Below, in pieces: positions 1-8,677 of a DNA stretch of 39,193 nucleotides. Source of the DNA: Nitratidesulfovibrio liaohensis. Lineage in GTDB: Bacteria > Desulfobacterota > Desulfovibrionia > Desulfovibrionales > Desulfovibrionaceae. Position 1 is the first letter of the stretch, and every line of letters begins with the position of its first letter. The notes under the pieces were generated by a model. That model was not told where the DNA came from, ran no database searches, and saw nothing but the letters and a program-made list of their open reading frames with translations. Made by a program: the position numbers and the translations under genes. The stretch covers positions 1 to 39,193 of the forward strand of contig NZ_VSMK01000656.1 in NCBI RefSeq assembly GCF_011682075.1, read 5' to 3'.

Positions 1-136
1 GCCCCGGCCCGGCTGCCTCCCTCTGCCAAGGCCGCCTGCGCGCCGGTTGCCGCCCGCCGGGCCACGGCAATCCCTGGCGCGGCAGGGTGGTCATCCTCCC
101 TTTGCCAGCGCGACGAAGTGTGCTAGGAACACCCAC

Positions 137-724
137 ATGACGCAGCAACCAAGCCCCCTCCAGCGGATGTTCAACCTTGCCAACCGCATCACGCTGGCGC
201 GCATCTTCATCGTGCCCGCCATCGTCGCGCTGTTGATGTTTCCCGGGCGCATCACCTGCCTGGCGGCCGTGGTGCTGTTCGCGCTGGCCTCGGTCACCGA
301 CGTCATCGACGGCCACATCGCGCGCCGCTCGAACATGGTGACCAGCTTCGGCAAGTTCCTTGATCCGCTGGCCGACAAGATTCTCATCGGTTCGGTGATG
401 ATCATGCTGGTGGAACTGGGCTGGATTGCCGGGTGGATCGCCATCGTGATCATCGCGCGCGAACTGATGGTCACCGGCCTGCGGGCCGTGGCCGCCGACG
501 AAGGGCTGGTCATTGCCGCGGACAAGTTCGGCAAGATGAAGACCGTCATGCAGATGTTCGCGCTGGTGCCGCTGATGCTGCACTACCCGTGGTTCGGGCT
601 GGACCCCAACCCGGCTGGGCAGTTTATGCTTTACATCGCGTTGTTTCTCACGGTATTTTCAGGCTTCAACTACCTGTATACATTTTACGGAAACTGGCTC
701 AAGGAAGGCGCCGGACGGGCCTAG
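137..724 (+). CDS. pgsA: CDP-diacylglycerol--glycerol-3-phosphate 3-phosphatidyltransferase
   Basis: This integral inner-membrane enzyme transfers a phosphatidyl group from CDP-diacylglycerol to glycerol-3-phosphate, the committed step to phosphatidylglycerol. The 195-aa product carries the complete CDP-alcohol phosphatidyltransferase signature, D55-x2-DG-x2-AR-x8-G-x3-D-x3-D80 (D55, D58, G59, A62, R63, G72, D76, D80), and several hydrophobic segments, as usual for the family. The frame is open further upstream to 47, but the ATG at 137 has an AGGA-type ribosome site just before it and gives the normal family length of about 190 aa. It heads a run of closely packed + strand genes. The nearest alternative is another CDP-alcohol transferase such as a phosphatidylserine synthase, but PgsA fits length and sequence best. 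Confidence 0.93.
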   Translation: MTQQPSPLQRMFNLANRITLARIFIVPAIVALLMFPGRITCLAAVVLFALASVTDVIDGHIARRSNMVTSFGKFLDPLADKILIGSVMIMLVELGWIAGWIAIVIIARELMVTGLRAVAADEGLVIAADKFGKMKTVMQMFALVPLMLHYPWFGLDPNPAGQFMLYIALFLTVFSGFNYLYTFYGNWLKEGAGRA

Positions 725-760
725 CCCGCACAGGCGGGGCGCATGGCCGGAGACGCATTC

Positions 761-1033
761 ATGCAGGATCACGAGGGACTGCACAGCAGGTTGAAGAACT
801 GCCTGCAGACCATCCTTGAGCTTGAGCCGGATCTGGAACGGCTGGAGCTTGGGGGCGAACTGATGCAGGAGTTCACCGTGCTCAAGTCGTTCATGGAGCG
901 GCTTGACGCCGTGCTGCTGGACGAGGACGACGTGCGCCGCATAGAGCGCGCCACCGCGAATTTTCTGGAAGAACTGAAAGGGCCGGTTTCCGCCATGCGC
1001 CGTCGCGGCGAGCAGCGTCGGCTGTTGCAGTGA
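761..1033 (+). CDS. small conserved-looking hypothetical protein
   Basis: The 90-aa protein is soluble, charged and predicted almost wholly helical, with a leucine/glutamate-rich first half and an Arg-rich end (RRRGEQRR). I do not recognise the family. The ATG at 761 is preferred over the in-frame ATG at 743 because GGAG lies 8 nt upstream of it. The stop overlaps the GTG of the next gene (GTGA), so translation is probably coupled to the FtsB/DivIC-like protein. A role linked to that protein or to pgsA is only suggested by position. Confidence 0.7.
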   Translation: MQDHEGLHSRLKNCLQTILELEPDLERLELGGELMQEFTVLKSFMERLDAVLLDEDDVRRIERATANFLEELKGPVSAMRRRGEQRRLLQ

Positions 1034-1368
1034 CCGAGATGTTCTGGCGGCGCCTGCTCATCGGGCTTTCCCTGGCCCTTAACGTTGTTCTGCTGTATCG
1101 CCTTGTCTGGAGCGACCAGGGCATGGTGGCGTACAAGACGCTGAAGCAGCAGTGCACCGTCATGGAGGCCCGCCTGAAGGACCTCGACACCCGCAACCTG
1201 GCCCTGAGTCGTGAAATACGGCTCTTGCAGGCGGACGGGAAATATGTCGAAAAGATGATCCGCAAGCGGCTGAACTTCGTGAAGGACAACGAAATCCTCT
1301 ACATCTTCCCCGAGACGCAGGCGGAAGCGGCCACACCGGGAGCCGGATCTGATGAAGGCAAAAATTGA
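1030..1368 (+). CDS. FtsB/DivIC-like septum formation initiator protein
   Basis: A short bitopic membrane protein of 112 aa from GTG 1030, or 109 aa from ATG 1039. The N-terminus is basic, followed by one transmembrane segment (about residues 10-27: LLIGLSLALNVVLLYRLVW). After it comes a coiled-coil-like stretch (about 40-75) ending in the motif KMIRKRLNFVKDNEILYIF, which resembles the ERxAREELGMxxPGE-type tail of FtsB/DivIC. Family members bridge FtsL and FtsQ in the divisome. The start is uncertain: GTG 1030 overlaps the previous stop by 4 nt, while ATG 1039 starts immediately before the membrane segment. Neither has a strong Shine-Dalgarno. Confidence 0.75.
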   Translation: MTEMFWRRLLIGLSLALNVVLLYRLVWSDQGMVAYKTLKQQCTVMEARLKDLDTRNLALSREIRLLQADGKYVEKMIRKRLNFVKDNEILYIFPETQAEAATPGAGSDEGKN

Positions 1369-2290
1369 GTGGTATCAAGAGGTACTTGAACTCGAACCGA
1401 GTTCGAAGGTCTTTTTTCCGCTCGCCCGCCTGCTGGCTGAAAACGGCCAACCCGATGACGCCATAGCCACCCTGCGCCAGGGGCTTGACCGCCATCCCGA
1501 ATTCATCGAAGCCCGCCTTTTTCTCATAGAACTCCTGCATTCCAGCCACAGGGACGATTTGCGCGACGGCGAAGTGGGCAAGCTTGCCCGCCTGCTGGGC
1601 GCCTATCCCGGCTTCTGGGATGCCTGGAGCGCCTGCCTGGCCGCCGGGGACAAGGGTCGCGACACCGCGCTGGCCCTGGCCTTTCTGGCGGCCTCGTTCC
1701 GTTCCGGCACCCAGGGGGCGCTTTCGTGGACCTCCGTCATCGAACACGGGCTGCGCGCCATGCTGGGCGGCAACGGCACGGAACCCGCGGCCATGCCAGT
1801 TGCCTCTCCCGCCGCGTCGCTGCATGTGGTCGCGCCATCCTCCTCGGACATGTCCGAGATGCCGGACGGACCCGCGCACGCGGATGGATACGCCGCCACA
1901 ACGCCCGATACGCGCACCGCACCTGCTGCGTCCGGTACGGGTGGAGCGGCAGATGAGTCCGACGCGCCCGAGGCAATCGAGCCCCAGGACGAGGAAGAAG
2001 AACATTTTTCGCTGCGCACCCGCTCCATGGCGCAGGTGCTGGCCGAGCAGGGGGACCTGCGCGGCGCCCTCGACATCTACGAGGAACTGATGGCCGCCTC
2101 GGGCAGCGACGAAGAACGCGCCGACATCGCCGGCGTGATCCAGGAACTCACCAACCGCCTCAAGTCCGCGGGGGAGGGAAGCCAGCGGCAGCAGGCGGCC
2201 GACGAGGGGCAGCCCCTCCAGGGCAAGCACAAGCTCATCCACATGCTCGAATCCCTGGCCGAGCGCCTGGAGGCGCGCGCCCAGGGGTAG
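1352..2290 (+). CDS. tetratricopeptide-repeat protein
   Basis: This 312-aa protein overlaps the preceding gene by 17 nt. The N-terminal 60 residues (YQEVLELEPSSKVFFPLARL, then GQPDDAIATLRQGLDRHPEF) are typical TPR helices. A central low-complexity stretch rich in Ala/Pro/Asp/Ser (about 145-215) ends in an acidic block (DEEEEH). A further TPR-like pair follows at about 225-250 (MAQVLAEQGDLRGALDIYEELM) and the C-terminus is helical. There is no signal peptide, so it is probably a cytoplasmic scaffold. The partner is unknown. It sits directly behind the FtsB/DivIC-like gene, so an envelope or division role is possible but not shown. Confidence 0.8.
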   Translation: MKAKIEWYQEVLELEPSSKVFFPLARLLAENGQPDDAIATLRQGLDRHPEFIEARLFLIELLHSSHRDDLRDGEVGKLARLLGAYPGFWDAWSACLAAGDKGRDTALALAFLAASFRSGTQGALSWTSVIEHGLRAMLGGNGTEPAAMPVASPAASLHVVAPSSSDMSEMPDGPAHADGYAATTPDTRTAPAASGTGGAADESDAPEAIEPQDEEEEHFSLRTRSMAQVLAEQGDLRGALDIYEELMAASGSDEERADIAGVIQELTNRLKSAGEGSQRQQAADEGQPLQGKHKLIHMLESLAERLEARAQG

Positions 2291-2432
2291 CGGGCCCGAA
2301 ATTCGTATCCGAACCCACGCGCGGGGATACCGCGCGGCAGCCGTGCGCGTCCTTCGTGACGAAGGGGGACGGGGGAAGCCCCGCGCCAGTCGGTCTGCCG
2401 CAGATCGCAACGATCCATTCAGGAGAAAGAGA

Positions 2433-3398
2433 GTGCAGCGAGTCAACAAGGCCGCCTGTCTGCTGCTCGCGCTGGGCGTGCTGCTGGCGACGGGGTGCAA
2501 GCACGAGGCCAAGGGGTACTGGAAGGACACCCGCCGGTACTACCGCGAATATCTGAACACCCCCGCCAAGCTCGACCTTGAGGACAAGGGCGAGGTGGCA
2601 CCCGCCGAAGCCCGCCTGGCCGAAGGTTTTGCCGGCATCGACATTCAGTTGCGCGCCCTGGAGCGGGCGCTGGAAAACAGCGACCGCAGGCCCGACACCG
2701 CGTGGGCCAAGCAGATGTTCCAGCGCTTTCCGTGGATCAGCGGCCTGGCCGCCGTGGACAGCGAGGGCCACGTCATGGCCCAGCAGCCCGAAGCGCCCAT
2801 GAAGCCACTGGATTTCAGCCCGCTGCTGAAGGAAGACACCAAGCAGAACATGCGCGCCCTGCGCAGCTACGTGCAGGATACCCCCATGGGGCCCGAGGTG
2901 TACGTGGGCGTGCCCGTGTACTCCGGCACCGACTTCCGGGGGCTGGTCATCGCCCATTTCGACATCCGCGCGCTGCTGCCGTATTCGTCGCGTCCTGCGG
3001 ACCTGATGATCGCCGCGCCCGGCCAGGTCATGTGGCCCGGCCGCTTCGACGCGCAGGCCACCCCCATTGCCTCCACCGACTGGGGCAGCGTGGTCACCAA
3101 GGATGTCTACGGTTCGGTTTCCAACGCCAACGGTGAATTCTACTGGGTATCGCGCTACCTCGGCAACCTGCCGCTGGTCTTCGCCGTGCCCGAGGCGGGC
3201 AGCTTTCCCGAAAAGCCTGAACAGCTCTCCATCCTCAAGCAGGCCGCCGCGCTGGGGTCGGCCAACACGCCCAACGAGCCTGTGACCGAAATCCAGCCCG
3301 CCTACCCCGAACTTGACGAATCCGAGGGCAGCATCCTGACCAAGCCCGCGCCGCAGGCGTCGGACGATCAGAAGGTCAAGGAAGAAGCCATCCGATAA
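2433..3398 (+). CDS. putative lipoprotein with Cache/PDC-like sensor region
   Basis: The gene starts at GTG 2433, with AGGAG 7 nt upstream. The frame is open to 2343, but only this start puts a signal peptide at the N-terminus. The 321-aa product has a hydrophobic stretch followed by the lipobox LLATGC (acyl cysteine at residue 22). Residues about 95-250 (WISGLAAVDSEGHVM... PEVYVGVPVY... GLVIAHFDIRALL) resemble the alternating beta/alpha pattern of PDC/Cache extracellular sensor domains. The C-terminal 50 residues are Pro/Glu-rich and probably disordered. No kinase or transducer domain is attached, so the role is unknown. It may be an envelope ligand-binding lipoprotein. Confidence 0.75.
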   Translation: MQRVNKAACLLLALGVLLATGCKHEAKGYWKDTRRYYREYLNTPAKLDLEDKGEVAPAEARLAEGFAGIDIQLRALERALENSDRRPDTAWAKQMFQRFPWISGLAAVDSEGHVMAQQPEAPMKPLDFSPLLKEDTKQNMRALRSYVQDTPMGPEVYVGVPVYSGTDFRGLVIAHFDIRALLPYSSRPADLMIAAPGQVMWPGRFDAQATPIASTDWGSVVTKDVYGSVSNANGEFYWVSRYLGNLPLVFAVPEAGSFPEKPEQLSILKQAAALGSANTPNEPVTEIQPAYPELDESEGSILTKPAPQASDDQKVKEEAIR

Positions 3399-3548
3399 GG
3401 TTCGCGTCGCGCCGGGGCGTGTCCGTTTCCGTCGCATGGCGGGCGGTGCGTCCCGGCGCGCGCCGTTTCTGGCCTTTCCCCCATCCGCCGGGCCACGCCC
3501 GGTACTTCCACACCGCCCCCACCGGCGCGGTTCCGCCAGGAGCACTTC

Positions 3549-4562
3549 ATGCCAGAGGTCACCGTTACCGAGCATCTGCTGCTGCATCAGAAGCGTTCAC
3601 CCGCTGCCACCGGCCAGTTCACCACCCTGCTGAACGACCTCATCCTGTCCGCCAAGATCATCGCCCGCAGCGTGAACAAGGCGGGCCTGCTGGACGTTCT
3701 GGGCGGCACCGGTGAAGTCAACGTGCAGGGCGAGAACGTGCAGAAGCTGGACGAATTCGCCAACCGCGTGCTCATCTACCGCATGGAGCGTTCCGGCGCG
3801 CTGTGCGCCATGGGTTCCGAAGAGAACGCCGACGTCATCCGCGTGTCCGAAAAGCTCACCCGGGGCGACTACATTCTCATCTTCGACCCGCTGGACGGCT
3901 CGTCCAACATCGACGTGAACATCAACGTCGGCACCATCTTTTCCATCCTGCGCCGCAAGTCGCCTTCCGGCGATGACGCCACCATGGAAGACGTGCTCCA
4001 GGCAGGCACCGAGCAGGTGGCCGCGGGCTACATCCTGTACGGCCCCTCCACCATGCTGGTGTATTCCACCGGCCAGGGCGTGCACGGCTTTACCCTGGAC
4101 CCCACCGTGGGCGAATTCCTGCTTTCGCACCCCGACATCCGCATCCCGGAGCGGGGCAAGATATACTCCGTCAACGAATCCTACTGGCACTACTGGGACG
4201 AGGCCACCCGCGAGGCCGTCGGCTACTTCAAGGGCACCGACAACGAGCGCGGCAAGCCCTATTCCCTGCGCTACGTTGGGTCGCTGGTGGCGGATTTCCA
4301 CCGCACCCTGCTGTACGGCGGCATCTTCATGTACCCCATGGACCAGCGCGACCCGCAAAAGCCCCAGGGCAAGCTGCGCCTGCAATGCGAAGCCTCGCCC
4401 CTGGCCTTTCTGGCCGAGCAGGCCGGCGGCCTTGCCACCGACGGAACGGGCCGCATCCTGGACATCAAGCCCCAGGTGCTGCACGAACGCGTGCCCCTGT
4501 TCATCGGGTCGCGCCGCGACGTGCAGGCCGTGACCGACATCTACACCCGCCACGCGAAGTAG
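3549..4562 (+). CDS. fbp: class I fructose-1,6-bisphosphatase
   Basis: The enzyme hydrolyses fructose-1,6-bisphosphate to fructose-6-phosphate in gluconeogenesis. The 337-aa length is normal for class I. The metal/phosphate signature is clear: [13 protein letters not shown] followed by [13 protein letters not shown]. Other conserved blocks are also present (GSEEN near residue 95, [27 protein letters not shown] with the YGG loop, [20 protein letters not shown] with the acidic metal ligand). The start has AGGAG 6 nt upstream. A fructose-bisphosphatase is expected in an organism growing on lactate, because hexoses must be made from C3 units. It has its own 150-nt upstream gap, in which I did not find a convincing promoter. 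Confidence 0.96.
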   Translation: MPEVTVTEHLLLHQKRSPAATGQFTTLLNDLILSAKIIARSVNKAGLLDVLGGTGEVNVQGENVQKLDEFANRVLIYRMERSGALCAMGSEENADVIRVSEKLTRGDYILIFDPLDGSSNIDVNINVGTIFSILRRKSPSGDDATMEDVLQAGTEQVAAGYILYGPSTMLVYSTGQGVHGFTLDPTVGEFLLSHPDIRIPERGKIYSVNESYWHYWDEATREAVGYFKGTDNERGKPYSLRYVGSLVADFHRTLLYGGIFMYPMDQRDPQKPQGKLRLQCEASPLAFLAEQAGGLATDGTGRILDIKPQVLHERVPLFIGSRRDVQAVTDIYTRHAK

Positions 4563-4571
4563 GGCGGGGCG

Positions 4572-4588
4572 GCCTTTTCTGAAAAGGC
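4572..4588 (+). terminator. AT-core hairpin after fbp
   Basis: A 7-bp stem (GCCTTTT and AAAAGGC) with loop CTG lies 10 nt after the fbp stop. It lacks a downstream T tract, but its own arms carry T4/A4. It may be a weak bidirectional terminator. Confidence 0.4.
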
Positions 4589-4602
4589 AGTAATCGATGA
4601 GA

Positions 4603-4683
4603 GGAAGGACACTTTTGCGCGCTGCGGCCGCCATCCGCAAGACTCGCAAGCTCGCCTGACGGCTGCCGCAAAAGTGTCCTTCC
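4603..4683. repeat. perfect 17-bp inverted repeat with 47-bp interior
   Basis: GGAAGGACACTTTTGCG at 4603-4619 is exactly reverse-complemented at 4667-4683. The interior contains small direct repeats (CGCAAG...CTCGCAAGCTCGC). No T tract directly follows, so a simple terminator is not convincing. A REP/MITE-like extragenic element or a structured RNA between fbp and tsaD are the alternatives. Confidence 0.7.
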
Positions 4684-4786
4684 CCTACCCGACCGCCTCC
4701 CCATCCCTCAAAATTTTTTAATCGTGAAAGGACATTGCGCCAGCTTCGTTCGTGCGCCGTCCGATCCTTGGTAAAACGGTTCTGTC

Positions 4787-6079
4787 ATGCTCTGTCTCGG
4801 CATAGAAACCTCGTGCGATGAAACCGCGCTGGCGCTTGTGCGCGACGGCGTGGTCATTGCCGACGTCATGTCCTCGCAGGCCGACGTGCACGCCCTGTTC
4901 GGCGGGGTGGTGCCGGAACTGGCCTCTCGCGAGCATTACCGGCTCATCGGCGCCCTGTGCGACGAGGTGCTGCGCCGCGCGGGCGTGACCGCCGCCGACA
5001 TCGACGTGGTGGCCGTGGCGCGCGGACCGGGGCTACTGGGCAGCCTGCTGGTGGGCATGGGGTTTGCCAAGGGCCTCGCCCTGGCCACCGGCGCGCGGCT
5101 GGTGGGGGTCAACCACCTGCATGCCCACCTGCTGGCGGCGGGCATTGCCGCAGAGATGGCGTATCCCGCGCTGGGCCTGCTGGTGTCCGGCGGGCATACC
5201 CACATCTACCGCATGGAATCGCCCCGCCGCATGTCCCTGCTGGGGCGCACCCTGGACGACGCGGCGGGCGAGGCCTTCGACAAGGTGGCCAAGCAGCTCG
5301 GCCTGGCCTATCCAGGCGGGCGCACCATCGACGAACTGGGACGCAAGGGCAGGGTGAACCCCGCCATGTTTCCCCGGCCCTACGTCGATAACGACAACCT
5401 CGATTTCAGCTTCAGCGGCCTGAAGACCGCAGCCGGGCTGGTGGTGCAGGCCAATCCCGCGCTGATCGAGGCCGCGCGCGCCGTGATGACCGGTTCAGCC
5501 CTTTCCGCCGATGCATCCAACGCGGATGATACGGAGCCGGATTCGACGTTGACCGATGTATCCAGCCTTTGCGACATGTGCGCCTCGTTCAACCACGCCG
5601 TGGCCGACACCCTGCGCATCAAGCTGGAGCGCGCCCTGGCGCGCGAAAACGGTCCGCTGCCCGGCACGCCCACCGTAGCGGCCAGGAAAAAACGTAAAAA
5701 GAGCGGTGCGGTAGTCGTGGATGCCGGTCAGGCCGCATCGCCATGTCCGCCCACTGTGCCCGAACACGCAGCCCTCGCCGCTCATGCAGGGCAGGGCGGT
5801 GAGGTACCCGATACTCACCGGGCCCCCGTGCGGGCGCTGGTGGCCGCTGGAGGCGTGGCCGCAAACTCGTATGTGCGCGAAGCCCTTGGCGACCTTGCCA
5901 TGCGCGCTGGTCTGCCGCTCTTGCTACCCACGCCCGCCCTGTGCACCGACAACGGCATCATGGTGGCCCACGCGGGCTGGCAGCTGGCATCTCTTGGACT
6001 GTGGCACGACCTTGCGCTGGAGGCCATCCCGCGCGGACGCTCGATTCCCGATGATTTCACCATGTTCCGCAGTGTGTAG
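4787..6079 (+). CDS. tsaD: tRNA N6-adenosine threonylcarbamoyltransferase, enlarged
   Basis: TsaD transfers the threonylcarbamoyl group to A37 of ANN-decoding tRNAs, together with TsaB/TsaE. Seen: the N-terminal ASKHA motif [11 protein letters not shown], the metal-binding NHLHAH (H110 and H114 spaced HxxxH), [43 protein letters not shown], and the C-terminal metal Asp in [12 protein letters not shown]. The protein is 430 aa against about 340 in the family. Two extra segments account for this: about 224-258 (Ala/Ser/Asp-rich) and about 288-347, which includes a basic KKRKK and two cysteines or histidines in low-complexity sequence. Both fall between conserved blocks, so the core should fold normally. 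No clear Shine-Dalgarno precedes ATG 4787. Confidence 0.95.
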   Translation: MLCLGIETSCDETALALVRDGVVIADVMSSQADVHALFGGVVPELASREHYRLIGALCDEVLRRAGVTAADIDVVAVARGPGLLGSLLVGMGFAKGLALATGARLVGVNHLHAHLLAAGIAAEMAYPALGLLVSGGHTHIYRMESPRRMSLLGRTLDDAAGEAFDKVAKQLGLAYPGGRTIDELGRKGRVNPAMFPRPYVDNDNLDFSFSGLKTAAGLVVQANPALIEAARAVMTGSALSADASNADDTEPDSTLTDVSSLCDMCASFNHAVADTLRIKLERALARENGPLPGTPTVAARKKRKKSGAVVVDAGQAASPCPPTVPEHAALAAHAGQGGEVPDTHRAPVRALVAAGGVAANSYVREALGDLAMRAGLPLLLPTPALCTDNGIMVAHAGWQLASLGLWHDLALEAIPRGRSIPDDFTMFRSV

Positions 6080-6104
6080 AAGCGGGCTGACCGCGCCGTC
6101 GTGC

Positions 6105-6133
6105 TTGACACGCCAGCAGCGCCCTACTATTTC
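6105..6133 (+). promoter_or_regulatory. sigma-70 promoter of trxA-trxB-bamD
   Basis: TTGACA (6105-6110), a 17-nt spacer and TATTTC (6128-6133) lie just after tsaD. They imply a leader of about 170 nt before trxA. I see no known riboswitch in the leader. Confidence 0.6.
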
Positions 6134-6313
6134 TTCATAGGTTGGCAGGAGGCGGGTCACCTGCCGGGGCATCGCCATGCGCGGTACGCCGCGCAGCCCC
6201 CGCATGACGCTTCTGCCCATGCCGTTTCCGGGGGTTCTGTCCGTATCGAGATCGGGCACAGACCGTTTCGGGTGCGGTCGCCGCATCGCATATACGACCA
6301 AAAGGAGTGCACC

Positions 6314-6637
6314 ATGGCCGTTCAGATCACCGACGCCAACTTCGAAGCCAACGTCCTCAAATCCTCCCTTCCCGTGCTGATCGACTTCTGGGCTCCCTGG
6401 TGCGGTCCGTGTCGCGCGATGGGCCCCGTCATCGACGAACTGGCCGCCGAATACGACGGCAAGGTGCTCATCGCCAAGATGAACGTGGACGAAAACCCCG
6501 CCACCCCCTCCAAGTACGGCATCCGCGCCATCCCCACCCTGATTCTGTTCAAGGGCGGCGAAGTGGTCGAGCAGATCACCGGTGCCGTGTCCAAGAGCAG
6601 CATCAAGGACATGATCTCGCAGAAGGCCCTTGGCTAA
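6314..6637 (+). CDS. trxA: thioredoxin
   Basis: A cytoplasmic protein-disulfide reductase of 107 aa, the standard thioredoxin length. The active site WCGPC is at residues 29-33 and the cis-proline loop RAIPTL follows at about 72-77, before the final beta strands and helix. The ATG at 6314 has AAAGGAG 6 nt upstream. The open frame extends much further upstream, but that part does not look like thioredoxin. The next gene, encoding thioredoxin reductase, starts 1 nt after its stop, so the pair forms a complete NADPH-thioredoxin system. Confidence 0.97.
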   Translation: MAVQITDANFEANVLKSSLPVLIDFWAPWCGPCRAMGPVIDELAAEYDGKVLIAKMNVDENPATPSKYGIRAIPTLILFKGGEVVEQITGAVSKSSIKDMISQKALG

Positions 6638-6638
6638 C

Positions 6639-7562
6639 ATGAAGACATACGACGCCATCGTCATTGGAGGAGGGCCGGCCGGCATGACGGCCGCCCTCTA
6701 TCTTTTGCGTTCCGGCGTGAGCGTCGCCTTTGTCGAAAAGCTGTCTCCCGGCGGCCAGGTGCTCATGACCGCCGAAATAGAGAACTATCCCGGCTTTCCA
6801 AAGGGCATTCAGGGGTGGGAACTGGCGGACCTGTTCGCCGCCCACCTTGAACGCTACCCCCACGACAAGTACAACGACGCCGTCACCGCGTTCGAACCCG
6901 CGCCCGGTGCCAACCGCGTGCGCGTGGGCGACGAGTGGATCGTCGGCAAGACCGTGGTGGTCTGCTCCGGCGCCCGCTACAAGAAGCTGGGGCTGCCGGA
7001 CGAAGACCGCCTGATCGGAAAGGGCATTTCGTACTGCGCCCTGTGCGACGGCAACTTCTTTCGCGGCCAGAAGGTGGGCGTGGTGGGCGGCGGCAACTCC
7101 GCCCTCGAGGAATCGCTGTACCTCGCCAAGCTGGTGGCCAACCTGCGCCTGATACACCGCCGCGACGAATTTCGCGGCTGCAAGTGCTACCAGGAAAAGG
7201 TGCAGTCCGCGCCCAACATCGACATCGAGTTTTCCTCCGTCGTCCGCAAGCTGCACGGCGACACCGGCCTGACCGGCGTCACCCTGGCCGATGTGAAGAC
7301 GGGCGAAGAGCGCTTCCTGCCGCTGGACGGGCTGTTCATTTTCATCGGTTTCGAACCCGTGGGCGACTTTCTGCCCGACGGCATCGACAAGGACCCGCAG
7401 GGCTTCATCATCACCGATACCGAGATGCGCACCAGCCTGCCGGGTGTCTTCGCCGCCGGGGACATCCGGTCGAAGGCCTGCCGCCAGGTGACCACCGCCG
7501 TCGGTGACGGGGCCACTGCCGCAACCGCAGCCTTCACCTACCTGGAACAGCTCGATGCGTAA
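6639..7562 (+). CDS. trxB: thioredoxin reductase
   Basis: A flavoprotein of 307 aa that passes electrons from NADPH via FAD and a redox disulfide to thioredoxin. Seen: FAD-binding [10 protein letters not shown] near the N-terminus, the redox motif C133-A-L-C136 (commonly CATC or CAVC), a second Rossmann motif [10 protein letters not shown], the NADPH 2'-phosphate site HRRDEFR, and the C-terminal FAD motif FAAGDIR. The HRR...R arrangement argues for NADPH preference. The start is ATG 6639; an in-frame TTG at 6630 lies inside trxA and is less likely. The stop overlaps the start of bamD by 8 nt. Confidence 0.96.
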   Translation: MKTYDAIVIGGGPAGMTAALYLLRSGVSVAFVEKLSPGGQVLMTAEIENYPGFPKGIQGWELADLFAAHLERYPHDKYNDAVTAFEPAPGANRVRVGDEWIVGKTVVVCSGARYKKLGLPDEDRLIGKGISYCALCDGNFFRGQKVGVVGGGNSALEESLYLAKLVANLRLIHRRDEFRGCKCYQEKVQSAPNIDIEFSSVVRKLHGDTGLTGVTLADVKTGEERFLPLDGLFIFIGFEPVGDFLPDGIDKDPQGFIITDTEMRTSLPGVFAAGDIRSKACRQVTTAVGDGATAATAAFTYLEQLDA

Positions 7563-8295
7563 CGCCCTTTCCCGTCTCCTGGCCGTGTTGCCCCCTGTGC
7601 TGCTGGTGCTGCTGCTTTCCGGCTGCGGCATCATCGACTACTTCTATCTGCCCCCGCCGGAAGAAACCGCGCAGGAGCTCTTCGAGGCCGGCAACGACTC
7701 CATGCGCGAGAAGCGCTACGGCGAAGCGGCGGAATCCTTCAGCAAACTGAAGGAACAGTTCCCGTTCAGCCCGTACACCATCGAAGCCGAACTCTCGCTT
7801 GCCGACGCCCACTTCCTGGACGAAGACTACCTGCTGGCGGGCGAAGCCTACAAGGAATTCGAAACCCTGCACCCCCGGCACGAGGCCATCCCCTATGTGC
7901 TGTACCAGGTGGGGCAGTCGCGCCAGAAGGCCTTTTTGTCCATCGACCGGCCCACCACGGGCCTGACGGAAGCCATCCAGTACTACCAGCGCCTGCGCGA
8001 AAGCTATCCCGGCACCGAATACGCCGAGAAGGCCAAGCAGCACATCGCCGAATGCCGCCGCCTGCTCGCCGAGCGCGAACTGTACATCGGCGACTTCTTC
8101 TGGCGCGCCGAACGGTACGGAGCCGCCTGGCGCCGCTACGTATACGTGGTGGAAAACTTCCCGGAAATCGAGGACCTGCGCAACCATGCCGAGGAAAAGG
8201 GCAAGGTCGCCTACCTCAAGTACCGCCAGCAGCAGTCGCAGCAGGTGCATGAACAGCGCGAAGGCTCGTGGAAGCGCTGGTTCAAGTGGCTGTAG
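7555..8295 (+). CDS. bamD: outer-membrane assembly lipoprotein BamD
   Basis: BamD is the essential TPR lipoprotein of the BAM complex that inserts beta-barrel proteins into the outer membrane. The 246-aa product has a signal peptide and lipobox LLSGC (acyl cysteine C24), then [28 protein letters not shown], the typical first TPR of the BamD/ComL family. Further TPRs follow with [21 protein letters not shown] and [15 protein letters not shown]. The length matches E. coli BamD (245 aa). ATG 7555 has GGAAC upstream and the 8-nt overlap with trxB implies translational coupling. A strong hairpin follows the stop. Confidence 0.93.
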   Translation: MRNALSRLLAVLPPVLLVLLLSGCGIIDYFYLPPPEETAQELFEAGNDSMREKRYGEAAESFSKLKEQFPFSPYTIEAELSLADAHFLDEDYLLAGEAYKEFETLHPRHEAIPYVLYQVGQSRQKAFLSIDRPTTGLTEAIQYYQRLRESYPGTEYAEKAKQHIAECRRLLAERELYIGDFFWRAERYGAAWRRYVYVVENFPEIEDLRNHAEEKGKVAYLKYRQQQSQQVHEQREGSWKRWFKWL

Positions 8296-8326
8296 GTTTC
8301 ACGGTACATAACGCAGCATGACGCAC

Positions 8327-8366
8327 AAGGGCGGCCCCCCGCGAGGGAGGCTGCCCTTTCGTTTTG
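8327..8366 (+). terminator. terminator after bamD
   Basis: An imperfect GC-rich stem (arms about 8328-8340 and 8345-8358, loop GCGA) is followed by TTTCGTTTT, 32 nt after bamD. It fits the end of the trxA-trxB-bamD transcript. Confidence 0.7.
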
Positions 8367-8541
8367 CCCGGTGGATGCAGCGTGCGAGGTTTCCATCAGG
8401 TGACCGCGCCGTTGAACGCTGAATCCGTACGGCCCGAAGAGCTCCGGTTGTCCTACCGTGCAGATCGGCCCCCGCCTCTGCATCCATTTCTCGCCTGCCC
8501 GCACACTGCAAACATCGGAAGGCGCCCGTGACGAACGGAAA
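8367..8541. other. intergenic, no gene seen
   Basis: The space between the bamD terminator and the marC-side terminator holds no ORF with a ribosome site and no recognisable RNA. Confidence 0.5.
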
Positions 8542-8570
8542 CGGCCACCCGTCAGGTGAACGGGTGGCCG
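8542..8570 (-). terminator. hairpin downstream of marC
   Basis: CGGCCACCCG and CGGGTGGCCG (plus one T-A pair) form an 11-bp stem with a 7-nt loop. Read on the minus strand it is followed by TTTCCGTT. It lies 108 nt beyond the marC stop. Confidence 0.55.
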
Positions 8571-8677
8571 GGAGCATTCAGTCTCGAAAACGAACTGGCG
8601 GGCAGGATGGCCAGCCGGTGGAGACGGGGAGGGGGCGGGCGGAATGGCCGTTGACGGGCGGGCAACCGCCCCCGTTG

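Noticed and set aside
1160-2530. 456-aa open frame on the minus strand over the TPR gene
   Set aside because: No protein-family pattern and no start signal. The + strand frame has TPR helices and an operon context.
6134-6313. Riboswitch in the trxA leader
   Set aside because: The ~170-nt leader has no recognisable aptamer pattern. It is a plain GC-rich leader as far as can be seen.
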